DNA of 64,000 nucleotides from the NCBI RefSeq assembly GCF_019204045.1, contig NZ_JAGSPC010000001.1:744001-808000 (forward strand). Direction: 5' to 3'. A model generated the notes under the pieces. It had not been told where the DNA came from. It saw nothing but the letters and a program-made list of their open reading frames with translations, and made no database searches. Position numbers and translations under genes: made by a program. This DNA comes from Erythrobacter crassostreae (GTDB lineage Bacteria > Pseudomonadota > Alphaproteobacteria > Sphingomonadales > Sphingomonadaceae). Position 1 is the first letter of the stretch, and each line of letters starts with the position of its first letter. This document shows positions 28,103 through 35,102 of this stretch, piece by piece.

Positions 28103-29767
28103 ATGATGAAGACCGACGTTGCTGAAATGCCAGCCCGCGCAAAAACCGATATCTCGCGACGCAATCTGTTCGCCCTTGCAGGAGCCTCTGCGGCTGTTGC
28201 TGCGACACCGGTATCGGCGCGCACTTTCGGCACCGGCTTCACACACGGCGTCGCGAGCGGGGAACCGCATTCGGACAGTGTGCTGCTGTGGACGCGCTAT
28301 GTCGGAGAAATCGACACGCTCACATGGGTGATGTCCAAAAACTTCGATCTCAGTAAGCCCGCCGCCGAAGGGTATGCCTCCGTCCTTGAAGTACGCGATT
28401 ACTGTGTCAAAACCATCGTGAAAGTCGGACTAGAGCCGGACACTTGGTACTATTTTCAGTTCACGGCCCCTGATGGGACGAAGTCCGACATTGGCCGCAC
28501 GCGAACGCTGCCTGATATGCCGACGCCCAGTTTCAAGCTTGCTGTCTTCTCATGCTCCAATTTCGGGTTTGGCTATTTCAACGCATACGCTCATGCAGCC
28601 GAAGCAAATGACTGTGATCTCGCGCTCCATCTGGGCGATTACATCTACGAATATGGTGCGGGCACCTATCCCTCGCCTGGTCAGGCGGTGGCAGAGCGCG
28701 TGCTTGCGCCTGAAACAGAGATAGTCGCGCTGGCGGATTATAGGCTTCGCTATGCAACATATCGCGCCGATCCCGATCTGAGGCGTCTGCATCAGGTGAT
28801 GCCGATGATCGCTATCTGGGACGATCACGAAAGCGCCAATGACAGTTGGAAAGACGGCGCGCAGAACCATCAATCTGACGCAGAAGGCGAATGGGCAGTG
28901 CGCAAGGCGGTGGCCAAACGCGTTTACCGCGAATGGATGCCGGTATCGGACGAGCCTTACGCTTCCTACGACATCGGCGATCTGGCGACCCTGTTCCGGC
29001 TGGATACGCGGCTGGAGGGGCGCGATGAGCAATTCTCGCTTCGCAAAATTATCGAAGGGCAAGAGAATCCGGAGGCTATGGTCGCGGCGCTGACAAAGTT
29101 CCGCGAGGGCGAATGGGCCGATCCTGAGCGACAATTGATGGGCGCGGTTCAGGAGCAATGGCTGGCCGATGGTTTGAAGAAATCAAAATCGCGCGGGGCG
29201 ACGTGGCAGGTGCTGGTCCAGCAAGTACTGATGGGAAAGCTGTCCGCAGCGCCCGATTTGCTCGATCTTCTGGGGGAAGGAATTCCACCTTTTGTGCGCA
29301 ACCGCGTCGCCGCGTCGGCAATGGCCAGCAAAGCGGGTTTGCCGCTGAATATGGATGCGTGGGACGGATACCCAGCAGCACGCGACCGCGTGTTTGAAAC
29401 CGCACTGGAAGCCGATGCGAACCTACTGGTGCTTGCGGGCGACACTCACAACGGATGGGCATTCGAGCTCGGTCATGAGAGCGAGAAAGTCGGTGTTGAA
29501 CTTGGCGTGTGCTCGGTCAGTTCGCCGGGGTTCGAGACATATCTGCCCGTGGTTGCGCCGGACAAAATGGCCGAGCTTGTGGTGCGCGCCAATGACGAGC
29601 TCAAATGGGCTGACACATCTCAGCGCGGCTATATGGCCGTTGAACTGACGCAAGATAAAGCAATCACTGAATACCGCTTTATGGCAGGCATCAAAACGCG
29701 CTCGACCCGCCTCGCGGGGACGAAGCGGCTGAGCATGGAGGTCGGATCGAATGCGTTTTCAGTTTAG
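28103..29767 (+). CDS. PhoD-type alkaline phosphatase/phosphodiesterase, Tat-exported
   Basis: 554 residues. The ATG at 28103 is preceded by GGGAGAGG. A twin-arginine signal (SRRNLFALAGASAAVAATPVSA, about residues 18-39) predicts export folded with its metal cofactors. The body has the PhoD order: a PhoD N-terminal domain (GVASGEPHSDSVLLWTR), then LAVFSCSNFGFGYFNAYAHAAE, LHLGDYIYEYG, MPMIAIWDDHESANDSW and LVLAGDTHNGWAFEL, which supply metal ligands. It hydrolyses phosphate mono- or diesters in the periplasm. No Pho-box-like repeat is evident upstream. Confidence 0.93.
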   Translation: MMKTDVAEMPARAKTDISRRNLFALAGASAAVAATPVSARTFGTGFTHGVASGEPHSDSVLLWTRYVGEIDTLTWVMSKNFDLSKPAAEGYASVLEVRDYCVKTIVKVGLEPDTWYYFQFTAPDGTKSDIGRTRTLPDMPTPSFKLAVFSCSNFGFGYFNAYAHAAEANDCDLALHLGDYIYEYGAGTYPSPGQAVAERVLAPETEIVALADYRLRYATYRADPDLRRLHQVMPMIAIWDDHESANDSWKDGAQNHQSDAEGEWAVRKAVAKRVYREWMPVSDEPYASYDIGDLATLFRLDTRLEGRDEQFSLRKIIEGQENPEAMVAALTKFREGEWADPERQLMGAVQEQWLADGLKKSKSRGATWQVLVQQVLMGKLSAAPDLLDLLGEGIPPFVRNRVAASAMASKAGLPLNMDAWDGYPAARDRVFETALEADANLLVLAGDTHNGWAFELGHESEKVGVELGVCSVSSPGFETYLPVVAPDKMAELVVRANDELKWADTSQRGYMAVELTQDKAITEYRFMAGIKTRSTRLAGTKRLSMEVGSNAFSV

Positions 29768-29797
29768 CGCCTTCTTGTTTGCGCGAGCAAAAGTGCT

Positions 29798-30331
29798 GTG
29801 AGATCTCCGTTTTCAAGACTGTTTGGGCGTTTCAAAACCAGTCAGATAATGCCGAGCGAAACTTCGGCAGATTTGCTCGAGAAATTTGCTCAAGACCGAA
29901 GCAGTGGAGGCATATTGTCTACGCTCGAGCCAGCGTCATCTGACGCAGTCCGGAAAATCCTGAACGAATTCCCGGGCATTTCCGAACAGTATCTTGATTT
30001 TATCACTGTTATCGGTGTGGGCGCAACGCGCGATGAAGAGTTCTACATTCTTGAGCCAGAAAGCGCTCGAGAATATGTCGATCATCAGAGCTTTCAGATC
30101 TACAATTCGCCTTCCTCGAAAGCACTTTTCAGTTCGTCTCGGCCTCCACAAAAAATCCCAGAGAACCTTGTCGGGGTCGTAAGTACAGGTGGCAGCTGGC
30201 GTTACTGCGTGAGGCATGGCCAAGGTGACGCGGTTTTCTGTCTGAGCTTTTCCGATTCTCAGATTGATGAAGAGGCAGCAGACTTTTTCAGCTTTGTGAA
30301 TGATTTGTTGGCCAACGTCGACGAAGGCTGA
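29798..30331 (+). CDS. Protein of unknown function, possibly SMI1/KNR4 (SUKH)-like
   Basis: 177 residues from a GTG at 29798 with no good RBS; an ATG at 29849 is an alternative start. There is no signal peptide. The segment KILNEFPGISEQYLDFITVIGVGATRDEEFYILEPESA is reminiscent of the SUKH fold (helix, then yxDFixxiGxG, then a strand), a family that includes immunity proteins of contact-dependent and other toxins. The similarity is by eye only and weak. No toxin gene is adjacent. The base composition looks somewhat more AT-rich than the neighbours, hinting at later acquisition. Confidence 0.5.
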   Translation: MRSPFSRLFGRFKTSQIMPSETSADLLEKFAQDRSSGGILSTLEPASSDAVRKILNEFPGISEQYLDFITVIGVGATRDEEFYILEPESAREYVDHQSFQIYNSPSSKALFSSSRPPQKIPENLVGVVSTGGSWRYCVRHGQGDAVFCLSFSDSQIDEEAADFFSFVNDLLANVDEG

Positions 30332-30405
30332 TCGCGGCTTTTGTGCGAGGTATTTTTCGGAACCCCGCTGCCTTTTGCGCATTGATTTGGCAAAAGGAGA
30401 TTGAA

Positions 30406-30666
30406 ATGCTTGGTAAAATTATCGGAGCCGCAGTTGGCGGCAGTGTCGCGAAACAGTCGAAAAGCATCGGCGGAACAACCGGAGCCGTTATCGGCGCAGC
30501 CGTTCCATTTGTGCTCAGCCGTATGAGCCTCCCAGCAATGGTCGCGCTAGGGGTGGGCGGATATGTAGCGAAGAAATATTTCGGCAAATCGGAAGAAACG
30601 CTGCCGAAACCGACGAATAACAAAACAGGGTCTGTTGCCAGCGTACCGCAGCCTGCGACTGCATAA
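30406..30666 (+). CDS. Small glycine-rich membrane protein (86 aa), function unknown
   Basis: The ATG at 30406 has AAAGGAGA at proper distance, a strong RBS. The first 55 residues are hydrophobic and glycine/alanine rich with short repeats (KIIGAAVGGSVAKQSK, then GGTTGAVIGAAVPFVL, then AMVALGVGGYVAKKYFG), like glycine-zipper membrane peptides. The C-terminal about 30 residues are polar (SEETLPKPTNNKT). It is followed 27 bases later by a perfect terminator, so it is expressed as a short unit. No function is recognised. Confidence 0.7.
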   Translation: MLGKIIGAAVGGSVAKQSKSIGGTTGAVIGAAVPFVLSRMSLPAMVALGVGGYVAKKYFGKSEETLPKPTNNKTGSVASVPQPATA

Positions 30667-30693
30667 ATCAACCCAACCCGCAGAGAATTGACG

Positions 30694-30724
30694 AAGGGCG
30701 GCGCTCAAAGCGCCGCCCTTTTTT
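30694..30724 (+). terminator. Rho-independent terminator
   Basis: A perfect 12-bp stem AAGGGCGGCGCT / AGCGCCGCCCTT (30694-30705, 30709-30720) with a CAA loop is followed by T residues through 30724. It ends the small membrane-protein gene. The XRE gene converges from the other side and its stop lies 3 bases beyond. Confidence 0.93.
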
Positions 30725-30727
30725 GTT

Positions 30728-30919
30728 TCAGTCGCGGCTAAAAATTTCCTCGATTGGCAATTCGAAGGTTTCGGAGATCGTGAAGGCCAGCGGCAGGGAC
30801 GGGTCATAGCGGCCCTTTTCAATCGCGTTCACGCTCTGGCGGCTTACGCCCAGGCGGTCGGCGAGGTCTTGCTGGGACCAGTCACGCTCTGCGCGAAGCA
30901 CTTTGAGGCGATTGTTCAT
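30728..30919 (-). CDS. Small XRE/Cro-type regulator (YgzD/YozG-like)
   Basis: 63 residues, almost entirely a helix-turn-helix: MNNRLKVLRAERDWSQQDLADRLGVSRQSVNAIEKGRYDPSLPLAF, then the typical ISETFELPIEEIF tail. It is the last gene of a minus-strand operon with four membrane-protein genes, and starts in a 4-base overlap with the preceding gene. Regulators of this type often control the operon they belong to. The dyad and repeats at 32739-32817, upstream of the first gene, are the natural candidate operator. Confidence 0.92.
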   Translation of the reverse strand: MNNRLKVLRAERDWSQQDLADRLGVSRQSVNAIEKGRYDPSLPLAFTISETFELPIEEIFSRD

Positions 30920-31314
30920 CGGGCAACCCCTTTGAAACGGAACCAGTAATAACTGATCGCCCAGCCAAAAGTCAGAATGCCGATGATATTGTCGCTGGCC
31001 AGTTCAGGAAGACCAAATACCTTTTCACCGATCACCCAGCAAAGATTCACAAGCATGGTCGCGGCGAAGCCGACAAGCGCGGCATTGGCCATGATTTGGA
31101 ATGCATATTCCTCGCTGCACCGGCGGTCGATTGCCGATGCGGCGGCGACAGCCACATTGAATAGCAGGCCCAGTCCGCCGAGAATGAGTCCCTTGGCCCA
31201 AGGGGTCAAAGCCACCACCGCTTCGCGCGGTGCGTCGGCTTCGGCAATCATAACAAGCGATGCGAGCAGCGGTAATGCTATGAACCAGTCGAGTCTCTCG
31301 ATGTTCATTTTCAT
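30916..31314 (-). CDS. Integral membrane protein of unknown function (132 aa)
   Basis: 132 residues with about four hydrophobic segments (FIALPLLASLVMI, GLILGGLGLLFNVAVAAASA, IMANAALVGFAATMLVNLCWVI, IIGILTFGWAISYYWF). It starts at the ATG complementary to 31312-31314, overlapping the upstream stop by one base (TGATG); a second ATG is at 31308. It lies between the paralogous membrane proteins and the XRE gene, overlapping both neighbours. No family is recognised with confidence. Confidence 0.78.
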   Translation of the reverse strand: MKMNIERLDWFIALPLLASLVMIAEADAPREAVVALTPWAKGLILGGLGLLFNVAVAAASAIDRRCSEEYAFQIMANAALVGFAATMLVNLCWVIGEKVFGLPELASDNIIGILTFGWAISYYWFRFKGVAR

Positions 31315-31937
31315 CACACCGCACCCCACGTACCGTACTGGATGCGGTTCGCCACCGCTCCCACTCCGAGGCCAAAGAACCAGATAATCGCATACCAATA
31401 CGCATCGGCATGCACGACCAGATCGGCACTTTCGAGGTAGCCCCAAACGGATGCCGCGCTAAGCGAAAGAGCCGAGGCGATCAGCGTTTGACGCACAGTC
31501 AGCATCCTCAGAAACTCGTCTTCTTCCTCGACAATCAAACGCCCTACGGCCCAGAAAATGCCGCAGACTGCGAGGCCGGGAAGGACCGCCAGAATGTATT
31601 GCGCGACCAGAGGCACTTCGACTTCATCTTTCAGGAACGTCATCAGCGCGAAAGTCATCAAGTAAAGCGACGTCGAGATCGCCACCCGCTTTATATAGCG
31701 CTGCTGCGCGGTGCTTTTCGCAACGCAATTGTCGTCCATTGGCTGATTTTGAGCCGCTTTGTAGACCGCGATCATCAGGCTGGCGGGTGCGACCAACAAG
31801 ATCATGATTGCGCCCTTGTTCTCAACCGCGCCGCTGATCGCGAGCACCGCAACGGCAATGGTGCTGATGAACATCATGCCCATCCAGAACAGAGGGCCGC
31901 GGCCCAAAAAGCCGTTCTTTGCGGTTTGCGCCATCAT
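31314..31937 (-). CDS. Integral membrane protein, paralogue of its upstream neighbour (207 aa)
   Basis: 207 residues from the ATG complementary to 31935-31937 with AGGAGA upstream, overlapping the previous stop by 4 bases. About six membrane segments. The shared pattern with the preceding gene is clear by eye: RYIKRVA..., GIFWAVGRLIVEEEDEFLRMLTVRQTLIASALSLSAASVWGYLES here corresponds to RYTMRMM..., GMIWAMFRYLLDETDEYLRHRASLASLIGLGIVLCLGTIWGFLET there. The conserved acidic DEFLR/DEYLR cytoplasmic loop and the WGxLE helix end may be functional. Function unknown. Confidence 0.82.
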   Translation of the reverse strand: MMAQTAKNGFLGRGPLFWMGMMFISTIAVAVLAISGAVENKGAIMILLVAPASLMIAVYKAAQNQPMDDNCVAKSTAQQRYIKRVAISTSLYLMTFALMTFLKDEVEVPLVAQYILAVLPGLAVCGIFWAVGRLIVEEEDEFLRMLTVRQTLIASALSLSAASVWGYLESADLVVHADAYWYAIIWFFGLGVGAVANRIQYGTWGAV

Positions 31938-32542
31938 GATGGTTCTCCTGCACGTGTGTCTTGGCGGGCTAGAATGCCTTGGCCGATTGCAAGGCCCATT
32001 GCCCAGGCGGGCACGACCCACCAGGCGAAGATGTTCGGCACGAGACCAAAGGTTTCGAGAAAGCCCCAGATGGTGCCTAGGCACAGGACAATGCCAAGAC
32101 CGATCAACGATGCGAGGCTGGCGCGGTGGCGCAGATATTCGTCGGTCTCGTCCAGCAAATAGCGGAACATGGCCCAGATCATGCCGAGCGCCGGTACGGT
32201 GGGCAGAAGCGTTACCGCGTAAAGAAGCGGTGATCCTGCGGGCAGTTGACCATGCAACCAGATCGCGATCATCAGGCCAATGACATACGCAAAGCTCGCC
32301 GCCATCATCCGCATTGTATAGCGCGCGATGGCAGGGCTGCCGGTGACGGCGGGAAGGTCATTGTTTTTGATCGTGCGGATCATTTGGATCATAAGGAATG
32401 CCGGAACCACAAGCAGCGCCCCGGCCCAACCCCACGGCAACACACCCGCAAATGCCAGTGCGATGATTGGTGCGCCCAATCCGGTTGCCAGACCAAACCA
32501 GGGGCCGGGCGATTGCCATAGATTTTGCATGTGGGCGGTCAT
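31934..32542 (-). CDS. Integral membrane protein, first of a paralogous pair (202 aa)
   Basis: 202 residues from the ATG complementary to 32540-32542 (MTAHMQNLWQ), with AGAGG nine bases upstream; ATGs at 32551 and 32530 are alternatives. About six membrane segments (GLATGLGAPIIALAFAGVLPWGW, ALLVVPAFLMIQMI, and others), with DETDEYLRHR and WGFLETFGLVPNIFAWWVVPAWAMGLAIG near the end. It overlaps the small upstream gene and the downstream paralogue by 4 bases each. Function unknown. Confidence 0.82.
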   Translation of the reverse strand: MTAHMQNLWQSPGPWFGLATGLGAPIIALAFAGVLPWGWAGALLVVPAFLMIQMIRTIKNNDLPAVTGSPAIARYTMRMMAASFAYVIGLMIAIWLHGQLPAGSPLLYAVTLLPTVPALGMIWAMFRYLLDETDEYLRHRASLASLIGLGIVLCLGTIWGFLETFGLVPNIFAWWVVPAWAMGLAIGQGILARQDTRAGEPS

Positions 32543-32715
32543 TGCAGGCATCCTCTTACGCAGGGCGAGTCCGCTTGAAGCGAGCCCCATGCTGCACCGC
32601 TAAGGCCCGAAACGATGCCGAAGCTGGCGGCGTTGTTAAGACCATAAGATACGCAGATCAGCGCAGCGGCAATAATGATGGCCGCCCAGATCAAAGCTTG
32701 TGTGTTGCGTGTCAT
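32539..32715 (-). CDS. Small single-span membrane protein, first gene of the XRE operon (58 aa)
   Basis: 58 residues from the ATG complementary to 32713-32715, with GGGAG nine bases upstream. One hydrophobic span (ALIWAAIIIAAALICVSYGL) is followed by a Gly/Ser-rich segment and a Cys-containing tail (SPCVRGCLQ). The stop overlaps the next start (ATGA). It is the promoter-proximal gene of the five-gene operon. Confidence 0.68.
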   Translation of the reverse strand: MTRNTQALIWAAIIIAAALICVSYGLNNAASFGIVSGLSGAAWGSLQADSPCVRGCLQ

Positions 32716-32738
32716 TAGGAAAGCTCCCTTTCTGTTAT

Positions 32739-32817
32739 GGAAAGCATACTTGTCATCGATTCGCCCCAATGTCAAGTACACTTTCCAAAGTGGAGCGGTT
32801 GCTTTCCTTTGTGGCGC
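32739..32817. promoter_or_regulatory. Dyad and 21-bp-spaced repeats in the divergent control region of the XRE operon and thrS
   Basis: An imperfect inverted repeat (15 of 18 positions) has arms GGAAAGCATACTTGTCAT (32739-32756) and ATGTCAAGTACACTTTCC (32769-32786), 12 bases apart. The right arm overlaps a minus-strand TTGACA (-35-like, complement of 32770-32775). A palindrome CACTTTCCAAAGTG lies at 32779-32792. The unit CTTTCCnnnGTGGnGC occurs at 32781-32796 and 32802-32817, exactly 21 bases (two helical turns) apart. These look like binding sites for a dimeric regulator such as the XRE protein at the end of the operon; that link is inferred. Confidence 0.6.
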
Positions 32818-32829
32818 GCGAAGGGTGAC

Positions 32830-32928
32830 ATGCTGCTTACGCAACCCTATCTCTGTTCGATGGCAAACCCGCTCACCACCACTACGACCACCACCCCGGA
32901 TTTCCGGGGTCGGGTGTGTGTGGGTTGA
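32830..32928 (+). CDS. Threonine-rich leader peptide of thrS (32 aa)
   Basis: ATG at 32830 is preceded by GAAGGG four bases away. An in-frame ATG at 32860 gives a 22-residue version without SD. Codons 16-22 (32875-32895) are seven consecutive threonine codons (ACC ACC ACT ACG ACC ACC ACC); the stop is TGA at 32926-32928. Seven identical residues that match the amino acid charged by the downstream synthetase are the hallmark of a leader peptide whose translation senses charged tRNA-Thr. The peptide overlaps the first hairpin of the attenuator. Absence of a uridine tract leaves the exact mechanism open, but the coding pattern is direct observation. Confidence 0.8.
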   Translation: MLLTQPYLCSMANPLTTTTTTTPDFRGRVCVG

Positions 32929-32993
32929 TCAAATCAGCCTGCCGCCCCCGGCTCTGGCCGCTTTGGGGCGGCGCGGCGGCCTCCCAAATCCGG
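32893..32993 (+). promoter_or_regulatory. Attenuator-like alternative hairpins in the thrS leader
   Basis: Segment 1:2 is a perfect hairpin, ACCCCGGA (32893-32900) with TCCGGGGT (32903-32910), starting at the last Thr codon. Segment 3:4 is GCCGCCCC (32941-32948) with GGGGCGGC (32965-32972), with CGGC/GCCG nested inside. Segment 2:3 is mutually exclusive with both: CCGGGGTCGG (32904-32913) pairs with CCGCCCCCGG (32942-32951) with one mismatch. CCGGATTT (32896-32903) also has a perfect complement AAATCCGG at 32986-32993. A ribosome held at the Thr codons would block segment 1, favour 2:3 and dissolve 3:4. No T run follows 3:4, so termination may be factor-dependent. Confidence 0.65.
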
Positions 32994-33083
32994 TAAATTG
33001 TACAAACGCCGCTTCAAGCGCACGCCTTGCTGTGCCAAAGGCCCATAAAAGCAAGACAACGCGCAAACCAATTTGGATAGAAG

Positions 33084-35084
33084 ATGACCGAACTGCTCAA
33101 AATCAGCCTTCCCGATGGTTCCGTCCGCGAAATGGAACCGGGCAGCACACCGTATGATGTTGCTGCAGCGATTGGCCCAGGCCTAGCCAAGGCTGCGCTT
33201 GCTGCTCGCGTGAACGGTGAAGTTCGCGATCTTGGCCGTCCATTCGAGGGCGACAGCGAACTCGCTTTGATCACGTCGAAAGACGAGGAAGACGCGCTCG
33301 AACTGGCGCGGCATGATTTTGCACACGTCCTCGCTGAGGCGGTGCAGGCGCTGTACCCCGGCACTCAGATCACCTTCGGTCCCGCGACCGATGACGGGTT
33401 TTATTATGACGTGATGGCGCCGGCCAGCCGCGAACCGTTCAGCAGCGAAGACCTGCCTGATATCGAAGCGAAGATGCGCGAAATCATCAAGGCAGACAAG
33501 CCGCTGCGCCGCGAGGCATGGTCACGCCAGCAATTGATCGAAAAGTGGGAATTCGAAGGCGAGGCGTTCAAGGCTGAATGGGCCAAGGAACTGCCCGAGA
33601 ACGAAGAGCTGACGGTCTATTGGTCGGGTGATGACTGGCTTGATATGTGCCGAGGCCCGCACCTGCCCTCCACCGGAAAACTGGACCCGCAGGCGTTCAA
33701 GCTGATGCGGGTTGCGGGCGCATACTGGCGCGGTGATCAGGCGAACGCGCAGCTGACGCGCATTTACGGCACCGGCTGGCTCAACAAGAAGCAGCTCAAC
33801 CAGCATTTGATGCGGCTTGAAGAAGCCGCCAAGCGCGATCACCGCAAGCTTGGCCGCGAGATGGACCTGTTCCACCTTTCCGATGTCGCGCATGGCAGCG
33901 TGTTCTGGCATCCCAAAGGCTACCGCATCTGGCGCGAGCTTGAGAGCTATATGCGCCGTAAGATGGATGGCAGCGGATACCGCGAGATCAAAACGCCGCA
34001 AGTAATGGATGCGCGCCAGTGGGAGCAATCCGGTCACTGGGGCAAGTACCGCGAAAACATGTTTGTGATCCCGGACGAAGTGCCAAACACCGAAGATGAT
34101 GGTCCCGTTATCAGCGGCGAAGCCGACTGGATGGCGCTAAAGCCGATGAACTGCCCCGCGCATGTTCTCGTCTTCAAACAAGGCATCACGTCCTATCGCG
34201 ATCTGCCGATCCGCCTCGGCGAGATGGGCTGCTGTCACCGCAATGAACCGCACGGTGCGCTGCACGGATTGATGCGCGTGCGTCAATTCACGCAGGATGA
34301 CGCGCATATCTTCTGCACCGAAAGCCAAGTGGTCGAGGAAGTGCGCAAATTCTGTGAGATGGCAGACGCCGTCTATCAGGACTTCGGTTTCAAATACGAA
34401 ATCAAACTCGCCACGCGGCCTGAGCAGCGCTTTGGCTCCGATGCAGATTGGGACAAGGCCGAGCAGGAATTGCGCGATGCCGTGGCCGAAGCGGGCATGG
34501 CGACCGAAGAGTTTGGCTGGGAAGAATTGCCGGGCGAAGGCGCGTTCTATGCGCCGAAGCTCGAATGGCATTTGACCGATGCGATTGGCCGGACATGGCA
34601 GGTCGGCACGATCCAGTCGGACCGAGTGCTGCCCGAACGTCTGGATGCGACCTATATTGGCGAGGACGGCGGCAAACACCGCCCTGTCATGCTGCACCGT
34701 GCGATCTTTGGGTCATACGAGCGCTTTATCGGCATTCTGATCGAGCATTATGCAGGCCGTCTTCCTGTCTGGCTTTCACCGGTTCAGGCGGTTGTCGCAC
34801 CAATCGTGTCGGACATTGATGGCTACGCTGAAAAAGTCGAAGCGACGCTGATGGCCGCCGGTCTTCGTGTGAAGAGCGATCTTCGCAATGAGAAGATCAA
34901 CTACAAGGTGCGCGAACACAGTCTCGCGAAGGTTCCGCATATCCTTGTCGTCGGCAAACGCGAGGAAGAAGAAGGTAAGGTCACGATGCGGACGCTGGGC
35001 GAGAAGGATCAGAAGGTTCTGACGCTGGATGAGGCGGTGGCGTTTCTGAACGCAGAAGCCACTCCGCCTGACATGCGCGGCTAG
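33084..35084 (+). CDS. thrS: Threonyl-tRNA synthetase
   Basis: 666 residues, full length. It attaches threonine to tRNA-Thr in the cytoplasm. An N-terminal TGS domain (ISLPDGSVREMEPGSTPYDVA) is followed by the editing/SAD domain (HDFAHVLAEAVQALYPG; HLPSTGKL), the class II catalytic core with the zinc Cys in LKPMNCPAHVLVFK, motif 2 MGCCHRNEPHGALHGLMRVRQFTQDDAHIFC and motif 3 HRAIFGSYERFIGILIEH, and the anticodon-binding domain at the C-terminus. ATAGAAG precedes the ATG. The 5' region carries a Thr-codon leader and alternative hairpins, suggesting control by threonyl-tRNA levels. tauE-like 35103 follows by 18 bases. Confidence 0.97.
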   Translation: MTELLKISLPDGSVREMEPGSTPYDVAAAIGPGLAKAALAARVNGEVRDLGRPFEGDSELALITSKDEEDALELARHDFAHVLAEAVQALYPGTQITFGPATDDGFYYDVMAPASREPFSSEDLPDIEAKMREIIKADKPLRREAWSRQQLIEKWEFEGEAFKAEWAKELPENEELTVYWSGDDWLDMCRGPHLPSTGKLDPQAFKLMRVAGAYWRGDQANAQLTRIYGTGWLNKKQLNQHLMRLEEAAKRDHRKLGREMDLFHLSDVAHGSVFWHPKGYRIWRELESYMRRKMDGSGYREIKTPQVMDARQWEQSGHWGKYRENMFVIPDEVPNTEDDGPVISGEADWMALKPMNCPAHVLVFKQGITSYRDLPIRLGEMGCCHRNEPHGALHGLMRVRQFTQDDAHIFCTESQVVEEVRKFCEMADAVYQDFGFKYEIKLATRPEQRFGSDADWDKAEQELRDAVAEAGMATEEFGWEELPGEGAFYAPKLEWHLTDAIGRTWQVGTIQSDRVLPERLDATYIGEDGGKHRPVMLHRAIFGSYERFIGILIEHYAGRLPVWLSPVQAVVAPIVSDIDGYAEKVEATLMAAGLRVKSDLRNEKINYKVREHSLAKVPHILVVGKREEEEGKVTMRTLGEKDQKVLTLDEAVAFLNAEATPPDMRG

Positions 35085-35102
35085 ACTGGGTTAGCGGGGC
35101 GC

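Noticed and set aside
32941-32972. Stem 3:4 of the thrS leader called as a standard intrinsic terminator
   Set aside because: No uridine tract follows; it is recorded as attenuator-like structure instead.
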